From positions 1 to 57,082 of IMG/VR virus record IMGVR_UViG_3300020410_001077: a stretch of DNA of 57,082 bases. The stretch is one strand, 5' to 3'. Positions 18,809-27,378 of the stretch are shown here, piece after piece. Within the stretch, counting starts at the first letter, position 1. The number at the start of each line of letters is the position of its first letter. Position numbers and translations under genes: made by a program. Under the pieces are notes generated by a model. It saw nothing but the letters and a program-made list of their open reading frames with translations, did no database searches and was not told the DNA's origin. The DNA comes from a virus.

Positions 18809-19748
18809 CAGCTTTTTCTTTATTTACTACATACCAATCAACAGTCTTTTTTATTCCCTCTTCTACTGGAATAGGATTGATATCAATGATTTCTTTCATT
18901 CTTGATGTATCTAGAAGCTTTTTCATTTGTCCGTCTGGCTTTTCTGTATTCCAGAACACTTCGCCTTCATATTTGACAGAAGATCTAATATACTCAACAA
19001 GTTGTTTTATGCTGATATCTTTTCCTGTTCCAATATTTAAAGGCTTCGTATTGTCATCGTAAACTATTAATGCTTGTATGATTGCCTCTGCTGCATCATC
19101 GACATACATAAACTCTCTCATTGGAGCGCCCGTTCCCCAACACTCTACTGTGTCATCTTCTTCAATTACAGCTTCTGCAAACTTTCTTATCAAAGCTCCA
19201 ACTACTTTTGTTCTCACTAAATTAAAAGTGTCATGTGGACCATATAGATTTGTTACACAAACAGTGACTGCATCTAATTCGTATTGATCATTATAAGCTT
19301 CTGCTGCTGTCTGTAAGGTTCTTTTTGCTATACCATGCGCTCTAATTGTTTTATTTGGTTGCCCATCCCAAAAGGTGTCTTCACTCAAGACTTCCATTCC
19401 TGTATCAGGATAAGCACAAGAGGTCATAATTGAAACAATCTTTTTTACGTTTAAATATTCACAGGCGTGATGTATATTAAGACCCATGACTGTATTTGAG
19501 TATAAAATGTCCGCTGGGTACATCCTATTAAACTCTATGCCTCCATTGTATCCAGCAGCGTGTATACAATAGTCTGGCTTAACAGCCGTCATAAAGAGTA
19601 TGATTGCTTGCAAGTCATGCATGTTGACTTGGCTGTGTCTTAAGATTACTGGCTCTGCGCCTTTCTCTCTTAGCTTTTTGCAAATTGCAGTACCTAAAAA
19701 TCCTTCGCCGCCAGTGACTAGAACTTTTTTGCCTTCTAAATCTATCAT
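18795..19748 (-). CDS. GDP-L-fucose synthase-like SDR, catalytic Tyr replaced by His
   Basis: A 317-residue NAD(P)-dependent epimerase/reductase. Residues 12-19 are the TGGEGFLG nucleotide motif. TSCAYP (109-114) gives the catalytic Ser110, and NLYGPHDTF (about 167-175) matches the GDP-fucose synthase (GMER/WcaG) signature closely. The expected Tyr-x3-Lys reads His138-Gly-Ile-Ala-Lys142, so the Tyr acid/base is missing while Ser and Lys are kept. GMER would convert GDP-4-keto-6-deoxymannose to GDP-L-fucose in the cytoplasm; I see no GDP-mannose dehydratase in this window. With His in place of Tyr the enzyme may be altered in activity or specialised. It overlaps its upstream neighbour by 4 bases. 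Confidence 0.8.
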   Translation of the reverse strand: MIDLEGKKVLVTGGEGFLGTAICKKLREKGAEPVILRHSQVNMHDLQAIILFMTAVKPDYCIHAAGYNGGIEFNRMYPADILYSNTVMGLNIHHACEYLNVKKIVSIMTSCAYPDTGMEVLSEDTFWDGQPNKTIRAHGIAKRTLQTAAEAYNDQYELDAVTVCVTNLYGPHDTFNLVRTKVVGALIRKFAEAVIEEDDTVECWGTGAPMREFMYVDDAAEAIIQALIVYDDNTKPLNIGTGKDISIKQLVEYIRSSVKYEGEVFWNTEKPDGQMKKLLDTSRMKEIIDINPIPVEEGIKKTVDWYVVNKEKADAKK

Positions 19749-20680
19749 GCGTATTGATGCCTTATTTGTAAAATAGGAGCGACTTTAATGAGTTCTTGGA
19801 TTCCTGTTTGCATGTCTACATCGCAAACAAATCCTTCGTTTTCTAATTTGTTATAGCTAACTTCATAATCTCTTTGGTCTGCATCAGTTCCAATTTCTTC
19901 ATAATGAACAAAGCAACCAGTATGTTCTTTTACGTATTCTGCAAGCTCTCGTTTAGTCCAATTAAGGTGGTTAGCACCACAATTATAAACCTTGTGATTC
20001 CAATTCCCCATATTTTCTACACCCATAGTAAAAGCTTTTGCCATATCTCTGACATGAATAAAAGTTCTACGGAAGTCTGCTTGGAAAATAGTCAGTATAT
20101 TATTTGTGGTAGCTTGATAAACAAAGTCGTTTACGAGCAAGTTCACCCGCATACATGGGCTAACACCAAACCCAGTTGCAAAGCGAAAAGATACGGTATT
20201 GTCTTGAGTGGCTACCATTTCTTCCGCGACTCTTTTATTAACTCCATACAAGGAAACAGCATTCAAAGGAGACTCTTCTGTACACAAGTCTTCTACTTTG
20301 CCATATACGCTTCCTGTAGAAGCATAAACAAAAGGCATCTTTGGATTATAAGACTCTCTTGCAAAAAGCATATTTCTAGTACCTTCTACGTTGACCGCCG
20401 TAGCCAGCGCAGGTTGGGATTTGCAAGCCGGAAAGCCAACAATAGCAGCAAGATGAATAATAGCGTCACATCCACGAACAGCCTCCTTCATTTGTTCTAA
20501 TACGGTAACATCTCCATACTCGAATTCAAAATTTGGATTTGTTGCCAGTGGAATAATTGCGTCGCACTGTCCTTTGTGAAAATTGTCTATGCATTTGACT
20601 TGATAACCTTTATCTAAAAGATGCCTACAAAGAACATTCCCCACATAACCACCACCACCAGTGACAAGTATTTTAGTCAT
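19745..20680 (-). CDS. NAD-dependent nucleotide-sugar epimerase/dehydratase (extended SDR)
   Basis: A 311-residue extended short-chain dehydrogenase. It has the TGGGGYVG dinucleotide motif (7-14), HLAAIVG after the fourth strand (about 76-82), STGSVYG with catalytic Ser/Thr (121-127) and an intact Tyr145-x3-Lys149. This is the UDP-glucose-4-epimerase/dTDP-glucose dehydratase type, acting on a nucleotide sugar. Substrate cannot be read from sequence. It is the first gene after a 68-base gap and overlaps the following SDR gene by 4 bases, so it may lead a sub-operon. A GGAG ribosome site precedes the ATG. Confidence 0.85.
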   Translation of the reverse strand: MTKILVTGGGGYVGNVLCRHLLDKGYQVKCIDNFHKGQCDAIIPLATNPNFEFEYGDVTVLEQMKEAVRGCDAIIHLAAIVGFPACKSQPALATAVNVEGTRNMLFARESYNPKMPFVYASTGSVYGKVEDLCTEESPLNAVSLYGVNKRVAEEMVATQDNTVSFRFATGFGVSPCMRVNLLVNDFVYQATTNNILTIFQADFRRTFIHVRDMAKAFTMGVENMGNWNHKVYNCGANHLNWTKRELAEYVKEHTGCFVHYEEIGTDADQRDYEVSYNKLENEGFVCDVDMQTGIQELIKVAPILQIRHQYA

Positions 20681-20748
20681 ATTTTGACTCCATATGTATT
20701 ATCTTGACCATCCTGCTATTATTATAACAAGAAAAAAAATAATGCTGT
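20681..20748 (-). promoter_or_regulatory. Candidate promoter in the 68-base gap
   Basis: Read on the minus strand, the gap contains TATAAT preceded about 19 bases upstream by TAGACA, then a GGAG ribosome site before the SDR start at 20680. The -35 is imperfect and the spacing is long, so this is only a candidate for a promoter inside the sugar island. No terminator hairpin was seen here. Confidence 0.3.
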
Positions 20749-21462
20749 CTACAATTTTAATCTTTTTGTGACAGTCTGTTCGCATTCGCTGAATATACCC
20801 TTGTCGTGTATTATTTTGGGTATAACATAATAAGACTTGATTTTGTCGTGAAAAAACTTACTAAGCTGTGAGTCAATAGGATTTATCGCCTCTAATCTGG
20901 TTATTATATCCAGCATTTTTCTAGATAGTATTACACCGTGAAAGCCACCAATTCTATTTGCATTTCCTAAGCCAGATTCTTTGTTGTTGTTCCATCCATC
21001 TTCTATTTTTTGATTGAATTCATCGCCTTCGTTTCCTATCCACCATCCTAAATAAAGAACGTCGTAGACTAGATGTTCTAATTGGTCTTTTAGTGAATCC
21101 ATTACTTCATCGTATCTATCTGTAAAATAGGCATCATCTTCTAAAAACAAAACATGCTCATCGTCTCCTTGCAAAGCTTTCTTTGCCATTTCTTTATGAG
21201 ACTGAAAAGCGTTGTAGTGATTTGTCACCTTTCTTCTTACTTCTTCTGGAGTATCATTATCACTTCCACCATATCCCCAAAAACTCCTAGCGTAGTTTGA
21301 TATCTCGCCATCAAACCTATCGTATTCATCAATACTTAGTATCTCACCTTCTCCAACAATAAAAGGATTGAACTTTATGCCTCTTGATTCGCATTGTTCT
21401 TCTAATTCTTTCCAGTGTTCTTTTCTTTTGTCTAAACAAAGACAGTAAGCATTTTTAATCAT
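20749..21462 (-). CDS. GT25-family-like glycosyltransferase
   Basis: A 237-residue protein. It begins AYCLCLDKRKEHWKELEEQC (5-24), the characteristic start of GT25/LPS-type transferases, in which a Cys/Leu-rich strand is followed by a basic Arg-x-x-W segment. VLFLEDDAYFTD (104-115) gives the acidic metal/nucleotide-binding EDD motif at 108-110. It would transfer a sugar from a nucleotide donor (galactose or glucose in known members) to a glycan or lipid acceptor. Its start overlaps the stop of the upstream transferase (ATGA-type). The acceptor is unknown. Confidence 0.75.
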   Translation of the reverse strand: MIKNAYCLCLDKRKEHWKELEEQCESRGIKFNPFIVGEGEILSIDEYDRFDGEISNYARSFWGYGGSDNDTPEEVRRKVTNHYNAFQSHKEMAKKALQGDDEHVLFLEDDAYFTDRYDEVMDSLKDQLEHLVYDVLYLGWWIGNEGDEFNQKIEDGWNNNKESGLGNANRIGGFHGVILSRKMLDIITRLEAINPIDSQLSKFFHDKIKSYYVIPKIIHDKGIFSECEQTVTKRLKL

Positions 21463-22484
21463 TAGATATTGCCTAGTATATATTCAGCTAAGGAGTTTGT
21501 AGAACCTTCTGTTTTTAACCATTCGTATAACTTGTTTCTCATGGTCTTCCATTCCTCAATATTAAATTCTTCCGATAAGCTTCCCGGAGATTCTTTAACA
21601 ACAAACCCACAATGAGGAAGAGGTTTGTTTTTCCAAGTTTCACCTTTTTCTAAATTAGGAACGCCTCCATATTGATACTTTGCTTTACACAAACTGACTT
21701 TAGGCCATTTCCATAAAGTGTATTCTGGACAGTATTCTATATCAACAAAAAATGGAATAGATCCATTAGCTAATATTTCATAATGCCTCAAGGTATCCCA
21801 TCCGCCCTTTTTTGAAGTATAAGAAAAGAAAGACTGTTGATACATGTCGTAATACGAATCTTCAGCATCGTATTTGTAAGTAGACATATAGCTTGGGTCA
21901 ATTGATTGGTTTACTGGAATAAGAGGAGCAAAAGGCAAAGTCCTATTGTCGTCGTTCAGCTCACGTATTTTTTCTAACGGAAAAGCAAAAGATATTGGCT
22001 TAACTTTGTGTCTCAACAACGAATCTGCCATCTCTCTCTTATAGTATGTACATTTCTTAGCAATAGACTCGTTCACATATTCTCTGTCCCATCCATCGAC
22101 TACAATGATCTGGTTTCTGCTGTACCCTTTATTAATAAAATGTGTGACAAAATTATCTAACATCGTATCTTGTTGGGTAAACGTGTGATGAATAGGAATC
22201 ACCACAGCATCATAATTTTCGTCTTCTTGGTTGGGTTCTACTCTTGTGTATTCGTCTTCATCTAAAAGACCATACATAGTGAACCCTTTTCCCCATATTC
22301 TTTTGAACTCTTCGGGTCTTGATTCTTTTTCTTTTTTGTGATGCCACCACATTTTGTGGCTTGTATGCAAGTCTTTGCCTAAAGTTTTGACCAACCCATG
22401 AAATACCATGTCTGATTGGTAATCTGATACAGAGCTTGCGTCATGCATCTGTACTGGCATTAAAGGGCAGAAAAAAATTTTCAT
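21462..22484 (-). CDS. Exostosin/GT47-like glycosyltransferase candidate
   Basis: A 340-residue protein with no signal peptide or membrane segment. The GT-B-type donor region is suggested by GWDTLRHYEILANGSIPFF (228-246), the type of R-x-E-x-L-x-x-G-x-I-P motif seen in exostosin-like and other GT-B enzymes. An N-terminal Rossmann half includes AVVIPIHHTFTQQD (93-106) and IIVVDGWDRE. Neighbouring genes on both sides are sugar enzymes with 1-4 base overlaps. A transferase role is well supported by context; the exact family and sugar are inferred. Confidence 0.6.
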   Translation of the reverse strand: MKIFFCPLMPVQMHDASSVSDYQSDMVFHGLVKTLGKDLHTSHKMWWHHKKEKESRPEEFKRIWGKGFTMYGLLDEDEYTRVEPNQEDENYDAVVIPIHHTFTQQDTMLDNFVTHFINKGYSRNQIIVVDGWDREYVNESIAKKCTYYKREMADSLLRHKVKPISFAFPLEKIRELNDDNRTLPFAPLIPVNQSIDPSYMSTYKYDAEDSYYDMYQQSFFSYTSKKGGWDTLRHYEILANGSIPFFVDIEYCPEYTLWKWPKVSLCKAKYQYGGVPNLEKGETWKNKPLPHCGFVVKESPGSLSEEFNIEEWKTMRNKLYEWLKTEGSTNSLAEYILGNI

Positions 22485-23422
22485 TCTTTTGAGTCTTCTA
22501 CTGATTTTTTTATTGCTTGCTTGGATGTGTAGTCTGGAGACCAGCCTAAGCCTTTTAGCTTTTGGTTACTCGCTGATATTATTTTATTGTCGCCCTTCCA
22601 GTTAGCTCCATCTCCCAACCATTCTATTTCTTTATGAACATCTAAGCCGTCCATTACAGACTCTGCTACTTCTTGAATGTTTATAACATCATCCGGTACT
22701 ACATTAAACTCTCCGCTGACTTTCTTTTTCAAGGCTAATAAAGATAAAGCTTTGACTAGATCATCAACATGCATATATGGTTTTGTAGAACCGGGAAAAC
22801 TTCCTAAAGCTTCTAATGTGGGATTGTTTAGAATTTTCCTAATAAAATCATAAACAACTCCGTGGGTAAGACCACGCCCAACAGTAGCACACATACGAGC
22901 CGAAACACCATTTATTTGTTCCGTGCTGGTGTGATATTTTAATACTCCTTCGGAGGCTCGCTTAGTCATTCCATAAATCGAAGTTGGTTCTGTACGATCC
23001 GTTTCGACGTATGGTCTAACATCGTCTTCTTGGAACATCCAGTCGCCATAGACAATAACTGATGAGGCAAGAACCACTCTAGCGCCTTTCGGCGCCCATT
23101 CACAGATTTTCTGCGTGCTTAAGATATTGTCTTGAATAATATCGAATGGCTCAGTGCCGTCCATCTTTACCGTAGCTTTGCTCGCTAAGTGAAAGATGTA
23201 TTCTGGCTCATGCGTTTTCATAATATAACGCAGGCAGTAGAATTCAGGATCATTATAATCAGATGAACCCAGATCGCATCTGTAATTCATGTCAAGGTAA
23301 GGAGATTTAAACTCTCTCCTGCTAACATTAACTATCTTTCCAAAAACAGAACTGTTCTCTTTCAATGTCTTTATTAGGTGTTGTCCTACAAAGCCATTAC
23401 CTCCAGTAACTAGAGTTGCCAT
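22481..23422 (-). CDS. NAD-dependent nucleotide-sugar SDR
   Basis: A 313-residue extended SDR. It shows TGGNGFVG (6-13), HLASKATV (about 78-85), SSVIVYG (120-126) and intact Tyr150-x3-Lys154, so all catalytic residues are in place. The segment YMHVDDLVKAL is the usual substrate-side motif. It resembles GDP-mannose dehydratase or UDP-sugar epimerase-type enzymes but the substrate is not determinable. It ends 4 bases inside the next gene and is directly preceded by a CgeB-like transferase, consistent with one operon for making and adding an unusual sugar. Confidence 0.85.
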   Translation of the reverse strand: MATLVTGGNGFVGQHLIKTLKENSSVFGKIVNVSRREFKSPYLDMNYRCDLGSSDYNDPEFYCLRYIMKTHEPEYIFHLASKATVKMDGTEPFDIIQDNILSTQKICEWAPKGARVVLASSVIVYGDWMFQEDDVRPYVETDRTEPTSIYGMTKRASEGVLKYHTSTEQINGVSARMCATVGRGLTHGVVYDFIRKILNNPTLEALGSFPGSTKPYMHVDDLVKALSLLALKKKVSGEFNVVPDDVINIQEVAESVMDGLDVHKEIEWLGDGANWKGDNKIISASNQKLKGLGWSPDYTSKQAIKKSVEDSKE

Positions 23423-24471
23423 TACTCATCTCCAAAAAGCGCTGACTTAGCTTGTTCGCATTTTTCAGCTTCATTGCTCAATCCTAGTTCTAGCAGTATC
23501 GTTTTTACTCTTTCAAAGTATGTATGATTTTCTATGACACATTGATAACCAGACTGCATATAGGATAATCTTTCGTTCGGGTTATTAATATAATAGTCAA
23601 TTAGTTGTTTGAATTCTTTTGGTGTTTTAGCAAAGACTATTTCATTGTTTGTAAATACTTCATTCGCCATTGATTCTACATAGTCCGATATACAAAACCC
23701 ACCACTGGATAGTATTTTAAATGGACGCTCTATGATGTCATAACCAAAGTCTTGAGAGTGAGGCTCACTGACGTTCAGACAGACCTTAGCAGAAGCAAAC
23801 AGCGATGGCATGTTGTCTGTAGCAATTATCCCATGACTTTGAGCTACAGGCCAATTAGAGCCAAATATCTTTATGTTGTAGTCACCAACAGGATGACATA
23901 AGCTGATGATGTATGGGTCAAGTCGCTCCGCTTTGTAAGGCCAGTAACCTCCGACAAATGCTATATCGCAATCCAACACGCTTAATCTTGGCTTTGGATG
24001 AAAGTCATACAGGTCTGCGGCATGTATTAGTGAAACAGGTTTAATACCTAACTCGTCTTGCCAACTATTATGCGTTACGTCGATCCAGCTTTGTGTATAG
24101 TGATTATGAACAAAGTCCGGCTTTCCGGTCTCTTTCTTTAATCGCTCAAGCAATTTTTTTTCTTTTTCTTGAGCAACAAGAATTGGATATTTATCAAGGT
24201 CGATATTGTCTTGAAATTCACCCCAATCAGATGCACGCATTGCAACCTTTAAGTGAGGTCTTTCTTTAATACATTTTACTAAGCCTTCGGTGACATTATA
24301 TGTTTGTCCCATGAAGACATCAGGCTCAAATTCATCAAACGCATCAAAAACACTCTTTGTGTTTATATCCCACAAAGAAACTTGATGCCCCATTGAGGAT
24401 AATACTTTTCCCCATGCTTGTCTTATATAATAATGAGCATGAGGTCCGTCACTACTTATTAGAATCTTCAT
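23422..24471 (-). CDS. CgeB-like GT-B glycosyltransferase
   Basis: A 349-residue protein beginning MKILISSDGPHAHYYIRQAW. The C-terminal domain has the Glyco_trans_1_2/CgeB signature: LFASAKVCLNVSEPHS, then GYDIIERPFKILSSGGFCISD with Glu248 and Gly257-258, a donor-binding E-R-x-F-E/K-x-L-x-x-G motif. N-terminal Rossmann features include WGKVLSSMGHQVSLWD. The start lies 20 bases inside the small 49-residue gene upstream. Members of this group transfer sugars to proteins or glycans; the acceptor here is unknown. Confidence 0.75.
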   Translation of the reverse strand: MKILISSDGPHAHYYIRQAWGKVLSSMGHQVSLWDINTKSVFDAFDEFEPDVFMGQTYNVTEGLVKCIKERPHLKVAMRASDWGEFQDNIDLDKYPILVAQEKEKKLLERLKKETGKPDFVHNHYTQSWIDVTHNSWQDELGIKPVSLIHAADLYDFHPKPRLSVLDCDIAFVGGYWPYKAERLDPYIISLCHPVGDYNIKIFGSNWPVAQSHGIIATDNMPSLFASAKVCLNVSEPHSQDFGYDIIERPFKILSSGGFCISDYVESMANEVFTNNEIVFAKTPKEFKQLIDYYINNPNERLSYMQSGYQCVIENHTYFERVKTILLELGLSNEAEKCEQAKSALFGDE

Positions 24472-24601
24472 ATTCTTCTGCCGCTTCTTGAGCTTCTTCT
24501 AAGGTATAAAATGGTCCAAGCTTGACTTTGATTTTATTTTCTACGTATTTCCAAGCGTACCATTTGTAATTGTTTTTAACCCAACCCCAATAATTTCCCA
24601 T
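24452..24601 (-). CDS. 49-residue aromatic small protein
   Basis: An ATG at 24599-24601 overlaps the stop of the nucleotidyltransferase gene as TAATG. The frame runs 49 codons to a TAG at 24452-24454, overlapping the CgeB-like gene by 20 bases. The peptide starts MGNYWGWVKNNYKWYAWKYV and ends in an acidic helix after LGPFYTLEEAQEA. It is rich in Trp/Tyr with a plausible beta-strand plus helix fold resembling small SPOR-like or MbtH-like add-on peptides, but I recognise no family. Filling an otherwise empty 129-base gap with coupled overlaps on both sides supports it as real. Confidence 0.6.
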   Translation of the reverse strand: MGNYWGWVKNNYKWYAWKYVENKIKVKLGPFYTLEEAQEAAEEYEDSNK

Positions 24602-25308
24602 TATAAGTCCTTTAGCGAATCTATTTCTTTTATTAACATGCCCTTGGGTTCTTTTGCTTTTATTTGATGTCCATTATTAATCATAATATTGAGTAACTCA
24701 AATAAGTAAAGTTTGTTTTTTCTTTTATCTGAACATAACTTTTTGATAGCAAAGAACTCCTTGCCTTCTAGATATGCTATCTGAGACCATTTTTTTGATA
24801 ACCCATAAGCAAAAGCTGTGACATGGTCATCAACAACTGTGACTCCTATTTCTTCGTCTTTGAATCTGGACTTTGAATCTACAATTATGCAGGAGCCGTC
24901 TGAAGTTATGTGACGTATTGAGTAAACATTAAAAATCAAATCTCCATATATAACCAGAATATTTTCATATGACGATGCATTAATACCAAGCCTTATGCTT
25001 TCTACTATGTTGCTATCCTGATAATTATAATTTTCTACAACCCTTATGTCGTGCGGCAAAGTTTTTACTATTTTTTCAGACTCAAAACCTGCTACAACTA
25101 TTATGTCTGAAAAAGGATACTCTTTTTTTATATTCTTTATCGTCTTTTCTAGTATTGTTTCTTGTTGGTTAGCTTGCAGCAGGCACTTCGGACCATAAGA
25201 TTTCATCCTATGACCCATACCTGCTACGGGAATGACTACCGATAGAGGATGTTCTGGCTTTAAGCCCGATCCACCCTTCTTGATTTTTGTGGTGAATCTA
25301 TTGCCCAT
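24601..25308 (-). CDS. Sugar-phosphate nucleotidylyltransferase (NTP_transferase)
   Basis: A 235-residue protein with the nucleotidyltransferase signature VIPVAGMGHRMKSYGPKCLL (25-44: the Gly-rich loop, Arg and Pro-Lys) and a metal-site segment VIYGDLIF (119-126, Gly122-Asp123). It would activate a sugar-1-phosphate or similar to an NDP/CMP-linked donor in the cytoplasm. It is slightly shorter than typical glucose-1-phosphate nucleotidyltransferases and lacks an obvious C-terminal regulatory domain. It overlaps the GT2 gene by 11 bases. The activated sugar is unknown; it supplies a donor for the neighbouring transferases. Confidence 0.8.
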   Translation of the reverse strand: MGNRFTTKIKKGGSGLKPEHPLSVVIPVAGMGHRMKSYGPKCLLQANQQETILEKTIKNIKKEYPFSDIIVVAGFESEKIVKTLPHDIRVVENYNYQDSNIVESIRLGINASSYENILVIYGDLIFNVYSIRHITSDGSCIIVDSKSRFKDEEIGVTVVDDHVTAFAYGLSKKWSQIAYLEGKEFFAIKKLCSDKRKNKLYLFELLNIMINNGHQIKAKEPKGMLIKEIDSLKDL

Positions 25309-26068
25309 TTATTCTTGCTTGCATTTTTTCCATTACTCTGGCCCAGTTTTTTTGCCAGACTTCTTGGTTCACAATAAAAGAAGAGTTATCGCCAGTTACT
25401 CTTACCTTAGTCAATGACTTAGGGACATGGGCTATGATGTATTTTTCACTAATTCTCATCCACAAATCGTAATCTTCACAAGTACGCATTTCTTCATCAT
25501 AAAAACCTGTATCTTCTTCAACAGAGACTAGTGCATCTTTCAATATAAGAGAACCACTATGGACTATGCATTCTCTTACTAATCTTCTTCTGTTATAAGG
25601 TTCTTTGTACTCTCTTATGATTTTTCCAGTGGATGTGTGAACTACATCATAGTCTCCGTACACAACCCCAATAGATCCATCTCCCTTTTCAAATACTGAA
25701 ACACAACTGCTTATCTTATCCTCGTACATTTCATCATCCGAGTCTAATATTGCATATATGTCTGTATTATCTAACGTATGATTTATTCCTATATTTCTTG
25801 CAGGACTAGGACCTCCATTTTTACTTTTTATGGCAATCAGATCTGTATACCCGAATCTTCCAGTTCGCTTTTTCTTTAATAAATCTCCGTCTTTGTCATC
25901 AAAGTATGATTGAATTATTTCCCAAGAACCGTCAGTAGATCCATCATCTACAATACAAATATTCAAATATCCGGGATAGTCTTGATTTACAGCACTCTCG
26001 ATGCATCTATCTAGATAATCTTCGTCGTTATAATTTGCAATTAATATTGTTACTTTAGGTAGGTTCAT
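25298..26068 (-). CDS. GT2-family glycosyltransferase
   Basis: A 256-residue GT-A enzyme with all main motifs: TILIANYNDEDYLDRCIES at the start, VDDGSTDGS (40-48), the metal-binding DSDDE (109-113) and CEDYDLWMRI (about 191-200), which supplies the acidic base region. It is a standard inverting, single-domain glycosyltransferase with no membrane helix. It overlaps both neighbours by a few bases. The sugar and acceptor are not determined. Confidence 0.9.
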   Translation of the reverse strand: MNLPKVTILIANYNDEDYLDRCIESAVNQDYPGYLNICIVDDGSTDGSWEIIQSYFDDKDGDLLKKKRTGRFGYTDLIAIKSKNGGPSPARNIGINHTLDNTDIYAILDSDDEMYEDKISSCVSVFEKGDGSIGVVYGDYDVVHTSTGKIIREYKEPYNRRRLVRECIVHSGSLILKDALVSVEEDTGFYDEEMRTCEDYDLWMRISEKYIIAHVPKSLTKVRVTGDNSSFIVNQEVWQKNWARVMEKMQARINGQ

Positions 26069-26916
26069 TTTCTTAGTTTATCCCAAGTTGTTACCATTGA
26101 ATCTTTTCTTACTGATCTCAGCTCTGTTCTAGCTTGCTGCTTGTCGTATTCTTCCCCTTCTAATATCTTTGTTTTTATTGTCGCTCCTTTGTTTCCAATA
26201 AGAAACTTATGGATTGCGCATTGTACTGTTCTTCCGTTTATCCCTTCATAACCCTCTACATAAGCTACGCTATAAAGATCAAACACCAAAGCTTTGTGTA
26301 GTATTTTTATTAAATCAGTTGGTATTTCATGGCCGCATTCTAGTACGCAATAGTAGCCATTTTTTGCGTTAGAAAATGACAAGTCTATAAATTGATCGTC
26401 TGTCACTTCCTCTTCAAGAATTCGTTGAACCTTGTATGGTATTTCCGTTCCTTCGAGAATCGACTGTGTTTTTTGTATTATTTCTATTTGATCAGTTTCA
26501 TAGGTAGAACTTATCAAAATATACTTTGCTGAAAATATCTCTTGGTTGAGAATTGATTTTATACTTCTTTCTAGTCCTTCGTGATCATTTTTTACTAGGA
26601 TGAAGAATCCAACTTTTGGATCGGTTTCCAATTCTAAAACATCGAGTATATCCTCTGCGTCATCGTTGGCTAATTCCCATAAGTCTGTTCTGTATGTATG
26701 ACATATAGTTCCAACAGTTAGCGTTGGTTCACCTTCCTTGTTTTCTGATTGTAATACTTTTACTCCTCTTTGTCGGTATTTCGATATATTACCAAGCTTA
26801 CAATCAAGGTCTTCTAGGAAAATACAATCCTCACAGGAAGTCGCTAAATCGGATAATTCTTTTTTAGTTCCCGAATTTTTCATTTCGGAAAATATATCTG
26901 ACAATTCGTCTGTCAT
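26065..26916 (-). CDS. Degenerate GT-A-like glycosyltransferase with N-terminal Cys cluster
   Basis: A 283-residue protein. Residues ~95-220 look like a GT2 fold (VGFFILVKNDHEGLERSIKSILNQ..., YILISSTYETD, NGYYCVLECGHEIPTD), but the position where DxD would be expected reads ECGHE, so the metal site appears changed. The N-terminus has CEDCIFLEDLDC (28-39) and TICHTYR, a possible metal-binding knob. Co-location with the GT2 enzyme and the methyltransferase supports a sugar role. It may be an inactive partner or use a different donor. Assignment is moderate. Confidence 0.5.
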   Translation of the reverse strand: MTDELSDIFSEMKNSGTKKELSDLATSCEDCIFLEDLDCKLGNISKYRQRGVKVLQSENKEGEPTLTVGTICHTYRTDLWELANDDAEDILDVLELETDPKVGFFILVKNDHEGLERSIKSILNQEIFSAKYILISSTYETDQIEIIQKTQSILEGTEIPYKVQRILEEEVTDDQFIDLSFSNAKNGYYCVLECGHEIPTDLIKILHKALVFDLYSVAYVEGYEGINGRTVQCAIHKFLIGNKGATIKTKILEGEEYDKQQARTELRSVRKDSMVTTWDKLRK

Positions 26917-27377
26917 GGTCTTTCTGCCTCTATTATCATATTTGGGCCATTTTGCCTCTTTTTATTAATCACTAATCCTTGAGAAATAAGAAAGCTAGAC
27001 ATCTCTTCTATTGTAGTGTGACTAAGTTTAACATCCCAAGGAGCAGTAAAATCTCCATGTATAAGCTTATTGAATGTGCTTAACTCTATCTTTCCTTTAT
27101 ATAGTAGTCCGCTAGTCACATGGGCGTCTACTGAAGTGATTATTATTTTACCGCCATGTCTTAATTTACTGATCCAATTTGATATTACTGTAAACGATTC
27201 CTTCTTTTCAAGAAAATCAATAACATCTTCAGCTAAGATCTCTCTACACTCAGAGTTTTCTACAACTTCACTCAAATCTCTTATGTCTATTGCTAAGCCA
27301 TTGAACTTGCTAATCGGGTCTATGTTTACATACCCACTTAGTTGCTCATTAGCGCCTACGGTTATTCTAATTTTCAT
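26913..27377 (-). CDS. Small SAM-methyltransferase-like protein, possibly degenerate
   Basis: I choose ATG 27375-27377, one base after the upstream TAG with GAGG upstream, giving 154 residues; a start at 27407 would overlap by 29 bases. The layout matches COG4627-type predicted methyltransferases: GYVNIDP (15-21), a later Asp/Ile-rich strand, ILAEDVIDFL and LRHGGKIIITSVDAH. However, the glycine-rich SAM loop at the N-terminus reads VGANEQLSG and is poorly conserved. It may be active on a sugar or be a decayed copy. The neighbouring genes are glycosyltransferases. Confidence 0.5.
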   Translation of the reverse strand: MKIRITVGANEQLSGYVNIDPISKFNGLAIDIRDLSEVVENSECREILAEDVIDFLEKKESFTVISNWISKLRHGGKIIITSVDAHVTSGLLYKGKIELSTFNKLIHGDFTAPWDVKLSHTTIEEMSSFLISQGLVINKKRQNGPNMIIEAERP

Positions 27378-27378
27378 A

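Noticed and set aside
19874-20500. 208-codon plus-strand frame
   Set aside because: It is the antisense of a well-conserved SDR gene with intact motifs; low-complexity translation with no recognisable domain.
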